NCBI RefSeq assembly: GCF_013249045.1 | Contig: NZ_JABRWP010000005.1 | Span: forward strand, 186,001 to 250,000 | Direction: 5' to 3' | From: Winogradskyella eckloniae | Lineage (GTDB): Bacteria; Bacteroidota; Bacteroidia; Flavobacteriales; Flavobacteriaceae | Length of the DNA stretch: 64,000 nt | In this document: one piece after another, positions 8,941 through 17,621 of the stretch | How the letters are laid out: every line of letters begins with the position of its first letter | How positions within the stretch are numbered: position 1 is the stretch's first letter | Position numbers and translations under genes: made by a program | Notes under the pieces: model-generated | Told to the model about the DNA's origin: nothing | Database searches by the model: none | What the model saw: the letters and a program-made list of their open reading frames with translations, nothing else

Positions 8941-9857
8941 ACGAAAAGTATATTGAATTAAGAACAAGAAGTACGTTTGGTGATATCATTAATACCTATT
9001 TTTTATTCCTTAAACATAATTTTAAAGCTTATACAAATCTTTATCTTAGATACAATGCAATTAGCATTATCCTTACCTTAATAAGTTCTTATTTATTAGT
9101 GACTGGTTTTATGGGACTAGCAAGTCAAGATTTTAGATTTGGTATGGGATCAAACATAGCAACAGACAGCTATTTTATAGCTGGTGCCATTATTCTATTT
9201 TTAATTATTTTTATTACATCACTCATTAATTATAGTTTTTCAAGTGCATATGTCTCTGATTATGTAAAAAACGAAGGTGAGGTAGACTCCAAACGCATCT
9301 GGAAAAGTATAATACAAAGTATCGGTACTATCTTCGTATTTATTTTAATAGGAGGTGTTATTGTTGTTGTCTATTTTATTGCTTCAATGATTTTAGCCTT
9401 TATTCCGTTGTTAGGGATGCTAGCGCAATACGGTCTAAACTTTACGCTTTCAGCAATTTTTGGCTTAACGTTTATGTCTATATTTTCTACCGGAAAAGGC
9501 ATTGGCGAAGCCTTATCAGAAGGTTTTAATTTTACAATGTCTAATTTTTGGCGCATTGTATTGTTCGGTTTAGTTATTGGAATTCTTAATACAATGATTA
9601 CAATGCTCATTATCTCTATACCAAGTGTTATAATTGGCCTGTATGTTTATTTTACTGTAGAAAGCAATGTAGATATAATGACTAGCACATTTGCAACCTT
9701 AGTATTTACATTTGGTTTTGCGGCTTTTCTACTATCATTTATATACACACAAGCTTTGTCGCAATTATCCTATGGCGTGTTATACTACAATCTTAACGAA
9801 GTTAAATACAACCTATTTCTTCAAAAGAAAATTGATCAAATTGGTGTAAATGAGTAA
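8937..9857 (+). CDS. Polytopic membrane protein of the MoxR/DUF58 operon
   Basis: A 306-residue membrane protein with about six hydrophobic segments and a short N-terminal cytoplasmic part (TRSTFGDIINTYFLFLKHNFK). It begins with GTG, whose last two bases form the TGA stop of the previous gene, so translation is probably coupled. I do not recognise a named catalytic motif. The gene occupies a fixed place between SpoIIM-like and DUF4129 genes in Flavobacteriaceae, and I infer an envelope role from context only. Confidence 0.8.
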   Translation: MNEKYIELRTRSTFGDIINTYFLFLKHNFKAYTNLYLRYNAISIILTLISSYLLVTGFMGLASQDFRFGMGSNIATDSYFIAGAIILFLIIFITSLINYSFSSAYVSDYVKNEGEVDSKRIWKSIIQSIGTIFVFILIGGVIVVVYFIASMILAFIPLLGMLAQYGLNFTLSAIFGLTFMSIFSTGKGIGEALSEGFNFTMSNFWRIVLFGLVIGILNTMITMLIISIPSVIIGLYVYFTVESNVDIMTSTFATLVFTFGFAAFLLSFIYTQALSQLSYGVLYYNLNEVKYNLFLQKKIDQIGVNE

Positions 9858-10578
9858 CATAAAACTCAAACATATAACCTCAGGATTTTTAACTGCTTTT
9901 GGTGCAACACTATTACACGCTCAAGATGCCATTGTAAAAAAAGATTCATCGCACTTAGACGTTACCTATTTTAAGGAAAACTTTAAAGACAATTACTCTG
10001 GTGATGACTTTAATTATGCTATAAATGATACAGGAGGTATTAATTTAATGCAACGTGTGCTAAGAAAGTTTTTCAATTGGTTGGGAGATGTCTTTGGATT
10101 TGATATCGATTTTATTGATTATGAAACTTTAGAATTTATAGTCTATGGATTATTAGGCATTATTGTCCTATACCTTCTCATAAAATTCTTGTTAGAAAAT
10201 CCGGTAAGCTCTGTATTTAAAACAGAAACCGCACCTATTGATGGATTTAGTTACGTGGAAGAAAATATAGAGCATATTGATTTTGACCAGCTGATTTCTA
10301 ATGCCTTAAAAGCTAAAAACTACAGGTTAGCAACGCGTTACTTATATTTAAAATCATTAAAATCTTTAGCCCATAAAAATATCATTGAGTGGCATTTTGA
10401 AAAAACAAATACAGATTATTTAAATGAAATAAAAGACAGCCAACTCAAACCATTATTTAAACGTGTATCATATATCTATGATTATGTTTGGTATGGTGAA
10501 TTTCCAATTGACGAAGCTAGTTATAATAAAAACAAAGCCGATTTTAATCAATTAATAAAAGCAACTCAGCATGGATAA
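9850..10578 (+). CDS. DUF4129 domain protein, membrane anchored
   Basis: A 242-residue protein with an N-terminal hydrophobic signal ending near ATLLHAQ, a periplasmic stretch of about 90 residues, one membrane helix around residues 97-117, and a cytoplasmic DUF4129 domain. The domain shows LATRYLYLKSLKSLA and a late YIYDYVWYGEF block. DUF4129 is found with MoxR and DUF58 or transglutaminase genes in many bacteria. Its ATG overlaps the end of the previous gene by 8 bases, and the next gene overlaps its own end by 8. Confidence 0.85.
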   Translation: MSNIKLKHITSGFLTAFGATLLHAQDAIVKKDSSHLDVTYFKENFKDNYSGDDFNYAINDTGGINLMQRVLRKFFNWLGDVFGFDIDFIDYETLEFIVYGLLGIIVLYLLIKFLLENPVSSVFKTETAPIDGFSYVEENIEHIDFDQLISNALKAKNYRLATRYLYLKSLKSLAHKNIIEWHFEKTNTDYLNEIKDSQLKPLFKRVSYIYDYVWYGEFPIDEASYNKNKADFNQLIKATQHG

Positions 10579-11770
10579 GCGTTCTAAAATTGCGCTCTAT
10601 ATTATTGGTGCTGTCATTGTTTTTATGATGATTGCAGAAATCACCAAACCGAAGGCATTAAACTGGCAAGATTCATTTTCTGCCGCAGATAAAATCCCTT
10701 TAGGATGCTACATTCTATTTAATGAACTAGAGACCTTCTCTACGGACGACGTGTTGGTTTCAAAAAACACTATTTATGAATATCTAAAACGTGAAGAATT
10801 CTCAGAACCAAAGTCCTTAATCTTTATCAATGATCATATTAATTTTGGACAAGAGGAGTCTAAATCATTATTAAACTTTGTAGAAAACGGAAACACCGTG
10901 TTTATTAGCAGTACATACTTTTATGGCAATGTTATGGACACCTTAAATGTCAGTGTACAACGTCAATATACCAACATCTATAGAAAAGAAGGTGACAGCA
11001 AATTTACAAGCCCTAGCCTACAGTCTAATAACAAAACATTTAAAGAGGTTATTGAAAATAGTTTTTTTGAATCTGTAGATACACTAAAAACAACCATACT
11101 AGGAACGTTAACTACAAAAAACAATGACGATATAGTAGAAACGCATGCTAACTTTATTAAAGTAGAATATGGCGAAAATAACGGGCAGTTTATTTTACAC
11201 ACCACCCCATTTGCCTTTACCAATTACCATCTTTTAAACGATAAAGAAGATTACGCGGCAACTGTTTTATCTTATTTACCAAAACAACAAATTATTTGGG
11301 ATAACAATTACAAATCAGGTCGAAAAGTAATCACTAGTCCTCTGCGCTTTATTCTATCTAACACCGCATTAAAATGGGCGTTTTACATAAGTATGTTTGG
11401 CTTAATATTATTTGTAATATTTAGAGGAAAACGTACTCAGCGTATTATACCTGTGATTAAAAAATTAGATAATGCCACTGTAGACTTTACCAGAACCGTT
11501 GGAGAATTATATTACCAACATGGCGATTTTACTAATATCATTGAAAAGAAAATACAATATTTTTTAGAATTTATAAGAACCAATTATTACCTAGAGACCT
11601 ATCAATTTAACACTACTTTTATAGATAAATTGGCCGCAAAATCTAGCAACTCTAAAGAAGATACTAAAGCCTTAGTAGATTACCTTGTTTTCTTAAAATC
11701 TAAAACATATCATACAGAGCAAGAGCTCATAGAATTGAATAAAAAAATAGAACATTTTAAACGAACATAA
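10571..11770 (+). CDS. DUF4350 domain protein
   Basis: A 399-residue bitopic protein with an N-terminal helix (residues about 6-24), an extracytoplasmic domain of roughly 240 residues in which LIFINDHINFGQEESKSLLNFVENG resembles the GldG/ABC-type DUF4350 fold, a second helix near residue 270-290, and a cytoplasmic tail of about 110 residues. DUF4350 proteins pair with DUF4129 and MoxR genes. The stop lies six bases before the MoxR start, so the operon continues. Confidence 0.85.
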   Translation: MDKRSKIALYIIGAVIVFMMIAEITKPKALNWQDSFSAADKIPLGCYILFNELETFSTDDVLVSKNTIYEYLKREEFSEPKSLIFINDHINFGQEESKSLLNFVENGNTVFISSTYFYGNVMDTLNVSVQRQYTNIYRKEGDSKFTSPSLQSNNKTFKEVIENSFFESVDTLKTTILGTLTTKNNDDIVETHANFIKVEYGENNGQFILHTTPFAFTNYHLLNDKEDYAATVLSYLPKQQIIWDNNYKSGRKVITSPLRFILSNTALKWAFYISMFGLILFVIFRGKRTQRIIPVIKKLDNATVDFTRTVGELYYQHGDFTNIIEKKIQYFLEFIRTNYYLETYQFNTTFIDKLAAKSSNSKEDTKALVDYLVFLKSKTYHTEQELIELNKKIEHFKRT

Positions 11771-11776
11771 GTTATT

Positions 11777-12865
11777 ATGGAAGATCAAAATACACCATCA
11801 TCCGAGCATTTAGATGATAAAGCACCAGCTGAAGAGCATGTCGTAAACGACACTAATGTTTCAAACGACACAAATGAAGCGATAGCACCAACCTCTGAAG
11901 GTTTTCAAAACCGAATTAATTTGCAACCCTTGCAAAATAGTGTTGAAGACATAAAGCGCGAAATCGCCAAATTCATTGTAGGACAAAATGAAATGATAGA
12001 ACTTTTAATCATTTCAATTTTAACAAATGGGCACTCACTTATTGAAGGTGTTCCAGGTGTTGCCAAAACAGTCACTGCAAAATTACTTGCCAAAACCATG
12101 GCTGTAGATTTTAGTAGAATTCAGTTTACCCCAGACTTAATGCCTAGTGATATTTTAGGAACATCTATTTTTAATGTAAAAAGTAGTGAATTCGAATATA
12201 AAAAAGGGCCAATTTTCTCTAACATTGTTCTCATTGATGAGATTAATAGAGCACCTGCAAAAACACAAGCTGCTTTGTTTGAAGTTATGGCAGAACGTCA
12301 AATAACAATGGATGGTACGCGTTACGACATGGAATTGCCATTTTTAGTTTTCGCGACTCAAAACCCAATTGAGCAAGAAGGGACTTACCGTTTACCTGAA
12401 GCACAATTAGACCGTTTTCTATTTAAAATTGAAGTGGACTACCCTTCATTAGAGGATGAGATTCAGATATTGGTAGATAATCATTCGCGTCAAGACAAAA
12501 TGGATTTTGATTCAATTAAAGCTGTTCTATCTGCTGAAGCCATTAAGAATTACCAAAATCTTATAAAGCAGATTGTTGTAGAAGACAACCTCTTAAATTA
12601 CATTGCAGCCATTGTAAATAATACCAGAACCAATGCTAATCTGTATTTAGGTGCTTCACCTAGAGCTTCCATAGCAATTTTAAATGCAGCCAAAGCAAAT
12701 GCCGCAATCAACGGAAGAGATTTTGTAACTCCAGATGATATAAAACGTTGTACTAAAGCCGTTTTAAAACACCGATTAGTATTAACACCAGAACGTGAAA
12801 TGGAAGCCTTTACTGTAGACAAAGTCGTAGATCAAATCCTTGAAACCATTGAGATTCCAAGATAG
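11777..12865 (+). CDS. MoxR-family AAA+ ATPase
   Basis: A 362-residue cytoplasmic AAA+ protein that would act as a chaperone-like ATPase on its operon partners. The first 45 residues are acidic and disordered. The Walker A is GVPGVAKT at residues 91-98, Walker B is VLIDEINRAP, and the TQNPIEQEGTYRLPEAQLDRF block is the MoxR sensor and arginine-finger region. It overlaps the DUF58 start by one base. MoxR proteins with DUF58 partners are linked to metal insertion or envelope stress in other bacteria; the client here is unknown. Confidence 0.95.
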   Translation: MEDQNTPSSEHLDDKAPAEEHVVNDTNVSNDTNEAIAPTSEGFQNRINLQPLQNSVEDIKREIAKFIVGQNEMIELLIISILTNGHSLIEGVPGVAKTVTAKLLAKTMAVDFSRIQFTPDLMPSDILGTSIFNVKSSEFEYKKGPIFSNIVLIDEINRAPAKTQAALFEVMAERQITMDGTRYDMELPFLVFATQNPIEQEGTYRLPEAQLDRFLFKIEVDYPSLEDEIQILVDNHSRQDKMDFDSIKAVLSAEAIKNYQNLIKQIVVEDNLLNYIAAIVNNTRTNANLYLGASPRASIAILNAAKANAAINGRDFVTPDDIKRCTKAVLKHRLVLTPEREMEAFTVDKVVDQILETIEIPR

Positions 12866-14196
12866 TGAAACGTTTTTTTAAACATACCTACTTAACCTTT
12901 CGGTTTTTTGTTGTTGCCATGATTATGGTAGCGCTGTTTATACTCGCCTATATTTATCCTGGCTTATTAAGCATAGTAACATTTCTATTTTTTATTGCAG
13001 TTGCTTTAGTGGCACTAGATCTAATTCTGCTATTTAAACAAAAAGGAATTTCGGCATCTAGACAATTACCAGAGAAATTGAGTAATGGTGACGACAATCC
13101 CATAGAATTAACCATAGAAAACAACTACAATTTTAAAACAGATTTACAATTAATTGACGAAATGCCTTTTCAGTATCAAAAGCGCGATTTTGAAATTAAC
13201 ACCCAACTTAGCAAACACAATCAAAAGAAAATAACTTATACCTTAAGACCATTAGAGCGTGGCGAATACTACTTTGGCAACTTAAACATATATGCCAATT
13301 CGCCCATTGGTTTAGTCACAAGACGCTTTCAATTTGCTAAAGATGCTATGGTGCCTAACTATCCATCGTTTTTACAATTACGAAAATATATGCTGTTGGC
13401 ATTTTCTAACAAATTATTTGAATACGGTTTAAAGAAAATCCGAAGAATTGGTCATACCATGGAGTTTGAGCAAATTAAGGATTACGTTAATGGCGATGAT
13501 ATTAGAAACATTAACTGGAAAGCCACTGCCAAGCGTAATCAATTAATGGTGAATCAGTTTCAAGATGAACGCTCGCAACCTATTTATTCGGTAATTGACA
13601 AAGGTAGAGCCATGAAAATGCCTTTTGATGGATTAAGTCTTTTAGATTATGCCATCAACGCAACATTAGTGATAAGTAATGTGGCTTTAAAAAAGCAAGA
13701 CAAAGCTGGTATGTTTACCTTTTCTCGTAAGGTTGAAAACAAGGTAGCTGCAGAAAGACGGCCTTCTCAGATGAATAAAATTCTAGAAACCTTATATAAT
13801 GTAAACACTGATTTTTCTGAATCTGATTTTTCAAGATTATATATTGACGTAAAACGAAGCCTTACGCAACGTGGTCTGCTTCTACTCTACACTAATTTTG
13901 AAACTTTAGACGCTCTGCATCGTCAATTACCTTATTTAAAAGCCATTGCAAAGAATCATCTGTTAGTGGTTATCTTTTTTGAAAACACCGAATTGCAAAA
14001 ATTAACTGCAGTTGAAGCCGATAATACCTTTGATATTTTTCAAAAAACCATCGCTGAAAAATTTATGTACGAGAAAAAACTCATTGTCAACGAACTTCAA
14101 AAACACGGTATTCAATCTATATTAACAGCACCAGAAAACCTAACTATAAATACTATTAATAAGTATTTAGAGATTAAGGCAAGAGGGTTGTTGTAG
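12865..14196 (+). CDS. DUF58 domain protein
   Basis: A 443-residue protein with two N-terminal membrane helices (about 11-31 and 35-57), a beta-rich region, then the DUF58 core at about residues 209-224 (NGDDIRNINWKATAKR) and a von Willebrand A-like tail. It begins with GTG, overlapping the MoxR stop TAG by one base. DUF58 proteins are standard partners of MoxR ATPases. It closes the operon; the next gene begins 32 bases later and may be separate. Confidence 0.92.
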   Translation: MKRFFKHTYLTFRFFVVAMIMVALFILAYIYPGLLSIVTFLFFIAVALVALDLILLFKQKGISASRQLPEKLSNGDDNPIELTIENNYNFKTDLQLIDEMPFQYQKRDFEINTQLSKHNQKKITYTLRPLERGEYYFGNLNIYANSPIGLVTRRFQFAKDAMVPNYPSFLQLRKYMLLAFSNKLFEYGLKKIRRIGHTMEFEQIKDYVNGDDIRNINWKATAKRNQLMVNQFQDERSQPIYSVIDKGRAMKMPFDGLSLLDYAINATLVISNVALKKQDKAGMFTFSRKVENKVAAERRPSQMNKILETLYNVNTDFSESDFSRLYIDVKRSLTQRGLLLLYTNFETLDALHRQLPYLKAIAKNHLLVVIFFENTELQKLTAVEADNTFDIFQKTIAEKFMYEKKLIVNELQKHGIQSILTAPENLTINTINKYLEIKARGLL

Positions 14197-14228
14197 AACA
14201 TTTGTAACTTTATTAAAAACTTAATGAA

Positions 14229-14570
14229 ATGAAAAAGAGTTTTATTAAAATGTTTACCATCATACTTTTTATTTCTTTAATAGTAAGTTTCATTTGCTAT
14301 CGAAGTGGCTACTTTGATAAATCTGAGGAATCTAATAAAAATGAAATTAGTAATTCTAACGATTCAATTGTAAAAATAGAAACTATATCGTCCTCGAAAT
14401 CATTAATATTAATTGATCATTATAAAAAGAAGGACACAACTTCTAAAGACACCTTAATCAATATTAAACCACTTATTTACAGTTCTAAATCTGGTGTTAT
14501 TTTTAGCACTAAAGATTTAATCTTACTAAATAAAGACAGTATCTCAATAGATTCAATGGATAGCAAATGA
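14229..14570 (+). CDS. Small membrane-anchored hypothetical protein
   Basis: A 113-residue product with one N-terminal hydrophobic segment (residues about 6-26) and a polar Ser, Asn and Lys-rich remainder that would lie outside the inner membrane. I do not recognise a family. Its end overlaps the start of the hydroxylase gene (ATGA overlap), which suggests co-translation with that enzyme. Confidence 0.65.
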   Translation: MKKSFIKMFTIILFISLIVSFICYRSGYFDKSEESNKNEISNSNDSIVKIETISSSKSLILIDHYKKKDTTSKDTLINIKPLIYSSKSGVIFSTKDLILLNKDSISIDSMDSK

Positions 14571-15376
14571 TAGATAATGACATTTGGGATATCATTTTAA
14601 TTACAGCGCTGAGCTATCTTTTTCTTAGTTTAGTTTTCATTCCAATGGAAAAAGTGTTTCCAGCAAAAAAAGGACAAAAAATTTTTCGTCCAAATTGGTT
14701 TTTAGATTTTTGCTTTTTTATTGGTCAATATGTTATTTGGAGCAGCTTAGTATTGTGGACAATTAATTATTTTGGTGAATCGTTATCAGGTATAATTCCA
14801 AAAAAAATTCAATCATATATATCGTTTCAACCTTTAATACTGCAAACTTTAAGTGTTTTAATTTTAAGTGATTTTTTAATTTATTGTGGTCATAGACTTC
14901 AGCATAAAATTGATTTTTTATGGCGATTTCATAAAGTTCATCATAGCGCAAAACACTTAGATTGGCTAGCAGCACACAGAGAACATCCATTAGATTCAAT
15001 TTATACAATTGGGCTAATTAATTTACCAGCATACATTTTAGGCTTCCCATTAGAATCTATTGCAGGAATTATAGCTTTTAGAGGTATTTGGGCAATATAC
15101 ATTCACTCAAATGTAAGATTACCACTTGGTCCACTTAGAGTATTAATTGGTGCTCCTGAATTACATCATTGGCATCACGATTTAGATAGAAGAGCTGGCA
15201 ACTATGCTAACATTTCTCCAATTATGGATAAACTATTTGGAACATACGTATGTCCTCCTAATGAACCTGATGCATTTGGAATAAAAGAAGAAACATCTAA
15301 CACATACCTTGGACAATTAATAGAACCTATATTACCCTATCGCATATGGCAAAGCATCAAAAAGTATTTTAATTAA
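14567..15376 (+). CDS. Membrane di-iron hydroxylase (fatty acid hydroxylase / sterol desaturase family)
   Basis: A 269-residue integral membrane enzyme. The eight-histidine di-iron signature is visible: HRLQH at 109-113, HKVHH at 122-126, and HHWHH at 199-203, together with an HREH at 137-140. Four or so membrane helices surround these boxes. The family hydroxylates or desaturates lipids, using oxygen and an electron donor; related flavobacterial proteins include beta-carotene hydroxylase-like enzymes, but the substrate here cannot be told. It is preceded by a small anchored protein with overlapping start. Confidence 0.9.
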   Translation: MIDNDIWDIILITALSYLFLSLVFIPMEKVFPAKKGQKIFRPNWFLDFCFFIGQYVIWSSLVLWTINYFGESLSGIIPKKIQSYISFQPLILQTLSVLILSDFLIYCGHRLQHKIDFLWRFHKVHHSAKHLDWLAAHREHPLDSIYTIGLINLPAYILGFPLESIAGIIAFRGIWAIYIHSNVRLPLGPLRVLIGAPELHHWHHDLDRRAGNYANISPIMDKLFGTYVCPPNEPDAFGIKEETSNTYLGQLIEPILPYRIWQSIKKYFN

Positions 15377-15504
15377 TAACTTATTACATCTCGTCTATAT
15401 TATTCTACAATTCAGTAATTTGAAATTTAGAAACCAAGCTGTTTTATAGATATTTGATACATCAACAAAAAACAATTTCACATTAACCATTAAATCAAAA
15501 CATT

Positions 15505-15969
15505 ATGACATCTACATTACATTCATTTTTAAGCAACAAATCATCTCTAATTCTAAAAAAATTAATCTTTACGTTAGTATTTGCGCTATCAACTTTATTT
15601 GGCTTTGCTCAAGATACTGGTGTTAATATAACTGTAACCATCGATAATGTTACAAGTGATAAAGGCACTGTAAAATTATCATTGCATACTGCAGACACGT
15701 TTATGAAAGGAAAAGGTGTTATGAATGCAGAATCTAAAATTAAGGATGGAAAAATAACCGTGACCTTTAAAAACGTTGTAGCTGGCGACTACGCTATTAT
15801 ATCTTTTCATGATGCTAACGATAATAACCAAATGGACTTTAGAGAAAACGGAATGCCTCTAGAATCTTATGGCATGTCTAACAATCCGATGTCTTTTGGA
15901 CCACCAAATTATGACGACGCTAAATTTACCGTAGCAGAAAAAGACTTAGAATTGAATATTAAATTCTAA
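15505..15969 (+). CDS. Secreted DUF2141 protein
   Basis: A 154-residue protein with a Sec signal peptide ending near FGFAQ and a single beta-sandwich DUF2141 domain. The motif VVAGDYAIISFHDANDNNQMDF, with its Asp and Asn-rich loop, and the later NPMSFGPPNYDDAKFTV block define the family. Function is unknown; it is probably periplasmic or outer-membrane associated. A strong bidirectional terminator follows it. Confidence 0.88.
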   Translation: MTSTLHSFLSNKSSLILKKLIFTLVFALSTLFGFAQDTGVNITVTIDNVTSDKGTVKLSLHTADTFMKGKGVMNAESKIKDGKITVTFKNVVAGDYAIISFHDANDNNQMDFRENGMPLESYGMSNNPMSFGPPNYDDAKFTVAEKDLELNIKF

Positions 15970-15984
15970 TTAAAAACTAAAAAA

Positions 15985-16004
15985 CCTTCAGAGTGCTCTG
16001 AAGG
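15985..16004. terminator. Bidirectional terminator between DUF2141 and dps
   Basis: A perfect 9-bp stem (CCTTCAGAG / CTCTGAAGG) with a two-base loop, flanked by A-run and T-run, between two converging genes. Confidence 0.88.
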
Positions 16005-16031
16005 TTTTTTTAGTTATAAGCCTAAGACGTT

Positions 16032-16511
16032 TTAAACCGTCTCTCCTAACCAGGCTTTCATCATCCAAACCGTTTTTTCTTGTTCTGTAATGAAGTCACT
16101 CATCATAGAACCCGTTCCTTCATCGTTTGCATCTCCTGCAGCACTTAATATAGAACGTTCAATTTTTAGTAATTCACTTAAAGAATTTACAATAAGTTCT
16201 ACCGCTTTTTCATCTTTAGAAATATTTTTTCCTACTGGCACTTTCCCTGCTTTGGTATAATCTTCAAACGTATGTAAAGGCGTTGCACCTAACGTTAATA
16301 TTCGCTCTGCAATTTCATCAACTTTAACATTGGCATCTGTATACAATTCTTCGAACTTAACATGAAGATCAAAAAAACCACGACCTTTTATATTCCAATG
16401 TATACCTCTTAAATTCTGATAATACAATTGAAAATTGGCCAATAATCCATTTAAATCATTTGCTAATTCTTCTGTTTTCTTGGTATCTAAACCTATACTA
16501 TTTAGTGTCAT
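16032..16511 (-). CDS. dps: Dps-family DNA-protection / ferritin-like protein
   Basis: A 159-residue Dps protein that assembles into a dodecamer, oxidises Fe(II) with hydrogen peroxide and stores the iron, protecting DNA. The inter-subunit ferroxidase residues are in register with the E. coli site: H38, H50, E54, D65 and E69, in HWNIKGRGFFDLH and the DEIAER helix. It is divergent from oxyR with about 100 bases between them, so regulation by OxyR is a strong inference. A TAnnTTTG box lies at 16533-16540. Confidence 0.95.
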   Translation of the reverse strand: MTLNSIGLDTKKTEELANDLNGLLANFQLYYQNLRGIHWNIKGRGFFDLHVKFEELYTDANVKVDEIAERILTLGATPLHTFEDYTKAGKVPVGKNISKDEKAVELIVNSLSELLKIERSILSAAGDANDEGTGSMMSDFITEQEKTVWMMKAWLGETV

Positions 16512-16532
16512 AATCTCTTGTTTTTGTTACAT

Positions 16533-16540
16533 CAAAATTA
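16533..16540 (-). promoter_or_regulatory. Candidate -7 promoter box (TAATTTTG) for dps
   Basis: Reverse-strand match to TAnnTTTG, 22 bases before the dps ATG, in the dps-oxyR intergenic region where an OxyR operator would be expected. I could not recognise a clear OxyR palindrome. Confidence 0.4.
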
Positions 16541-16613
16541 AGACATAAATAAGCAAAATATATTATAGTTTTTATGAATAGTTTTAATACTTTTATAGCC
16601 AAAATTAATAGTT

Positions 16614-17552
16614 ATGACCATTACACAACTTAAATATGCTTTAGCCATAGCAGAACATAAAAATTTCACAAAGGCAGCTGAAAAATGTTTTGTCACTCAA
16701 CCTACCTTAAGCACACAAATTCAGAAATTAGAAGATGAATTAGACATTACAATTTTTGATAGAGGAAAGAAACCTATTGAGCTTACTGAAGTTGGAAGAA
16801 AAATAGTTTTTCAGGCTAGAAACATAGTCAATGAAGCTGATAGAATACAAGATATTGTAGACCAACAAAAGGGTTTTATTGGTGGCGAATTTAGATTAGG
16901 CATTATACCTACTATTATGCCGACGTTATTACCAATGTTTTTAAAAAACTTCATTAAAAAATACCCAAAAGTTAAATTAAAAATTGAAGAATTAACCACT
17001 GAAGAAATACTAACACGTATTAGCGATGGCCACTTAGATGCCGCAATTGCAGCCACACCTTTAGAAAGCGATAATATAAAAGAACGTGTTTTATATTACG
17101 AACCATTTGTGGCTTATATACCTGAAAGCCATAGATTAAAAGACTTTAAATCTATTGAGGTTTCTGATTTAGATATTGATGACATGCTACTTTTAGAAGA
17201 TGGGCATTGCTTTAGAGATGGCGTCATTAATCTATGTAAAACCTTTAAAGATCAAATTGATGATAACTTTCAACTTGAAAGTGGAAGTATTGAAACATTA
17301 ATTAAATTATCTAATGAAGGTTTAGGCATGACGCTTTTACCTTACTTACATACCTTGGATGTGAGAGAAAAATTAAGTCCAAATTTAAAGCATTTTAAAG
17401 AGCCTTCACCAGCGAGAGAGGTCAGTATTATTTATCATAAGAGTGAACTAAAAATGCAGATCATTGATGCTTTACACAGTGTCATTTCGGGAATTATAAG
17501 AGGTGCTATTGCTTTTCAGAATGTAGAAATTATTAGTCCTAAGGCCAAATAA
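16614..17552 (+). CDS. oxyR: Hydrogen-peroxide sensor regulator OxyR (LysR family)
   Basis: A 312-residue LysR-type regulator. The N-terminal winged helix reads MTITQLKYALAIAEHKNFTKAA. The C-terminal sensor domain has GHCFRDGVINLC, with cysteines at residues 199 and 208, the same positions as the peroxide-sensing disulphide of E. coli OxyR. This motif separates OxyR from other LysR proteins. It is divergent from dps, a classic OxyR target, and probably autoregulates from the same intergenic region. A terminator follows. Confidence 0.96.
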   Translation: MTITQLKYALAIAEHKNFTKAAEKCFVTQPTLSTQIQKLEDELDITIFDRGKKPIELTEVGRKIVFQARNIVNEADRIQDIVDQQKGFIGGEFRLGIIPTIMPTLLPMFLKNFIKKYPKVKLKIEELTTEEILTRISDGHLDAAIAATPLESDNIKERVLYYEPFVAYIPESHRLKDFKSIEVSDLDIDDMLLLEDGHCFRDGVINLCKTFKDQIDDNFQLESGSIETLIKLSNEGLGMTLLPYLHTLDVREKLSPNLKHFKEPSPAREVSIIYHKSELKMQIIDALHSVISGIIRGAIAFQNVEIISPKAK

Positions 17553-17565
17553 TAACCAAATAAAA

Positions 17566-17594
17566 CCTCATAACATGTCTCATCTGTTATGAGG
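17566..17594. terminator. Bidirectional terminator between oxyR and the metal cluster
   Basis: A perfect 10-bp stem (CCTCATAACA / TGTTATGAGG) with a nine-base loop, AAAA before and TTTTTT after, between converging genes. Confidence 0.88.
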
Positions 17595-17621
17595 TTTTTT
17601 CTAATGATAACAACCGTTATT

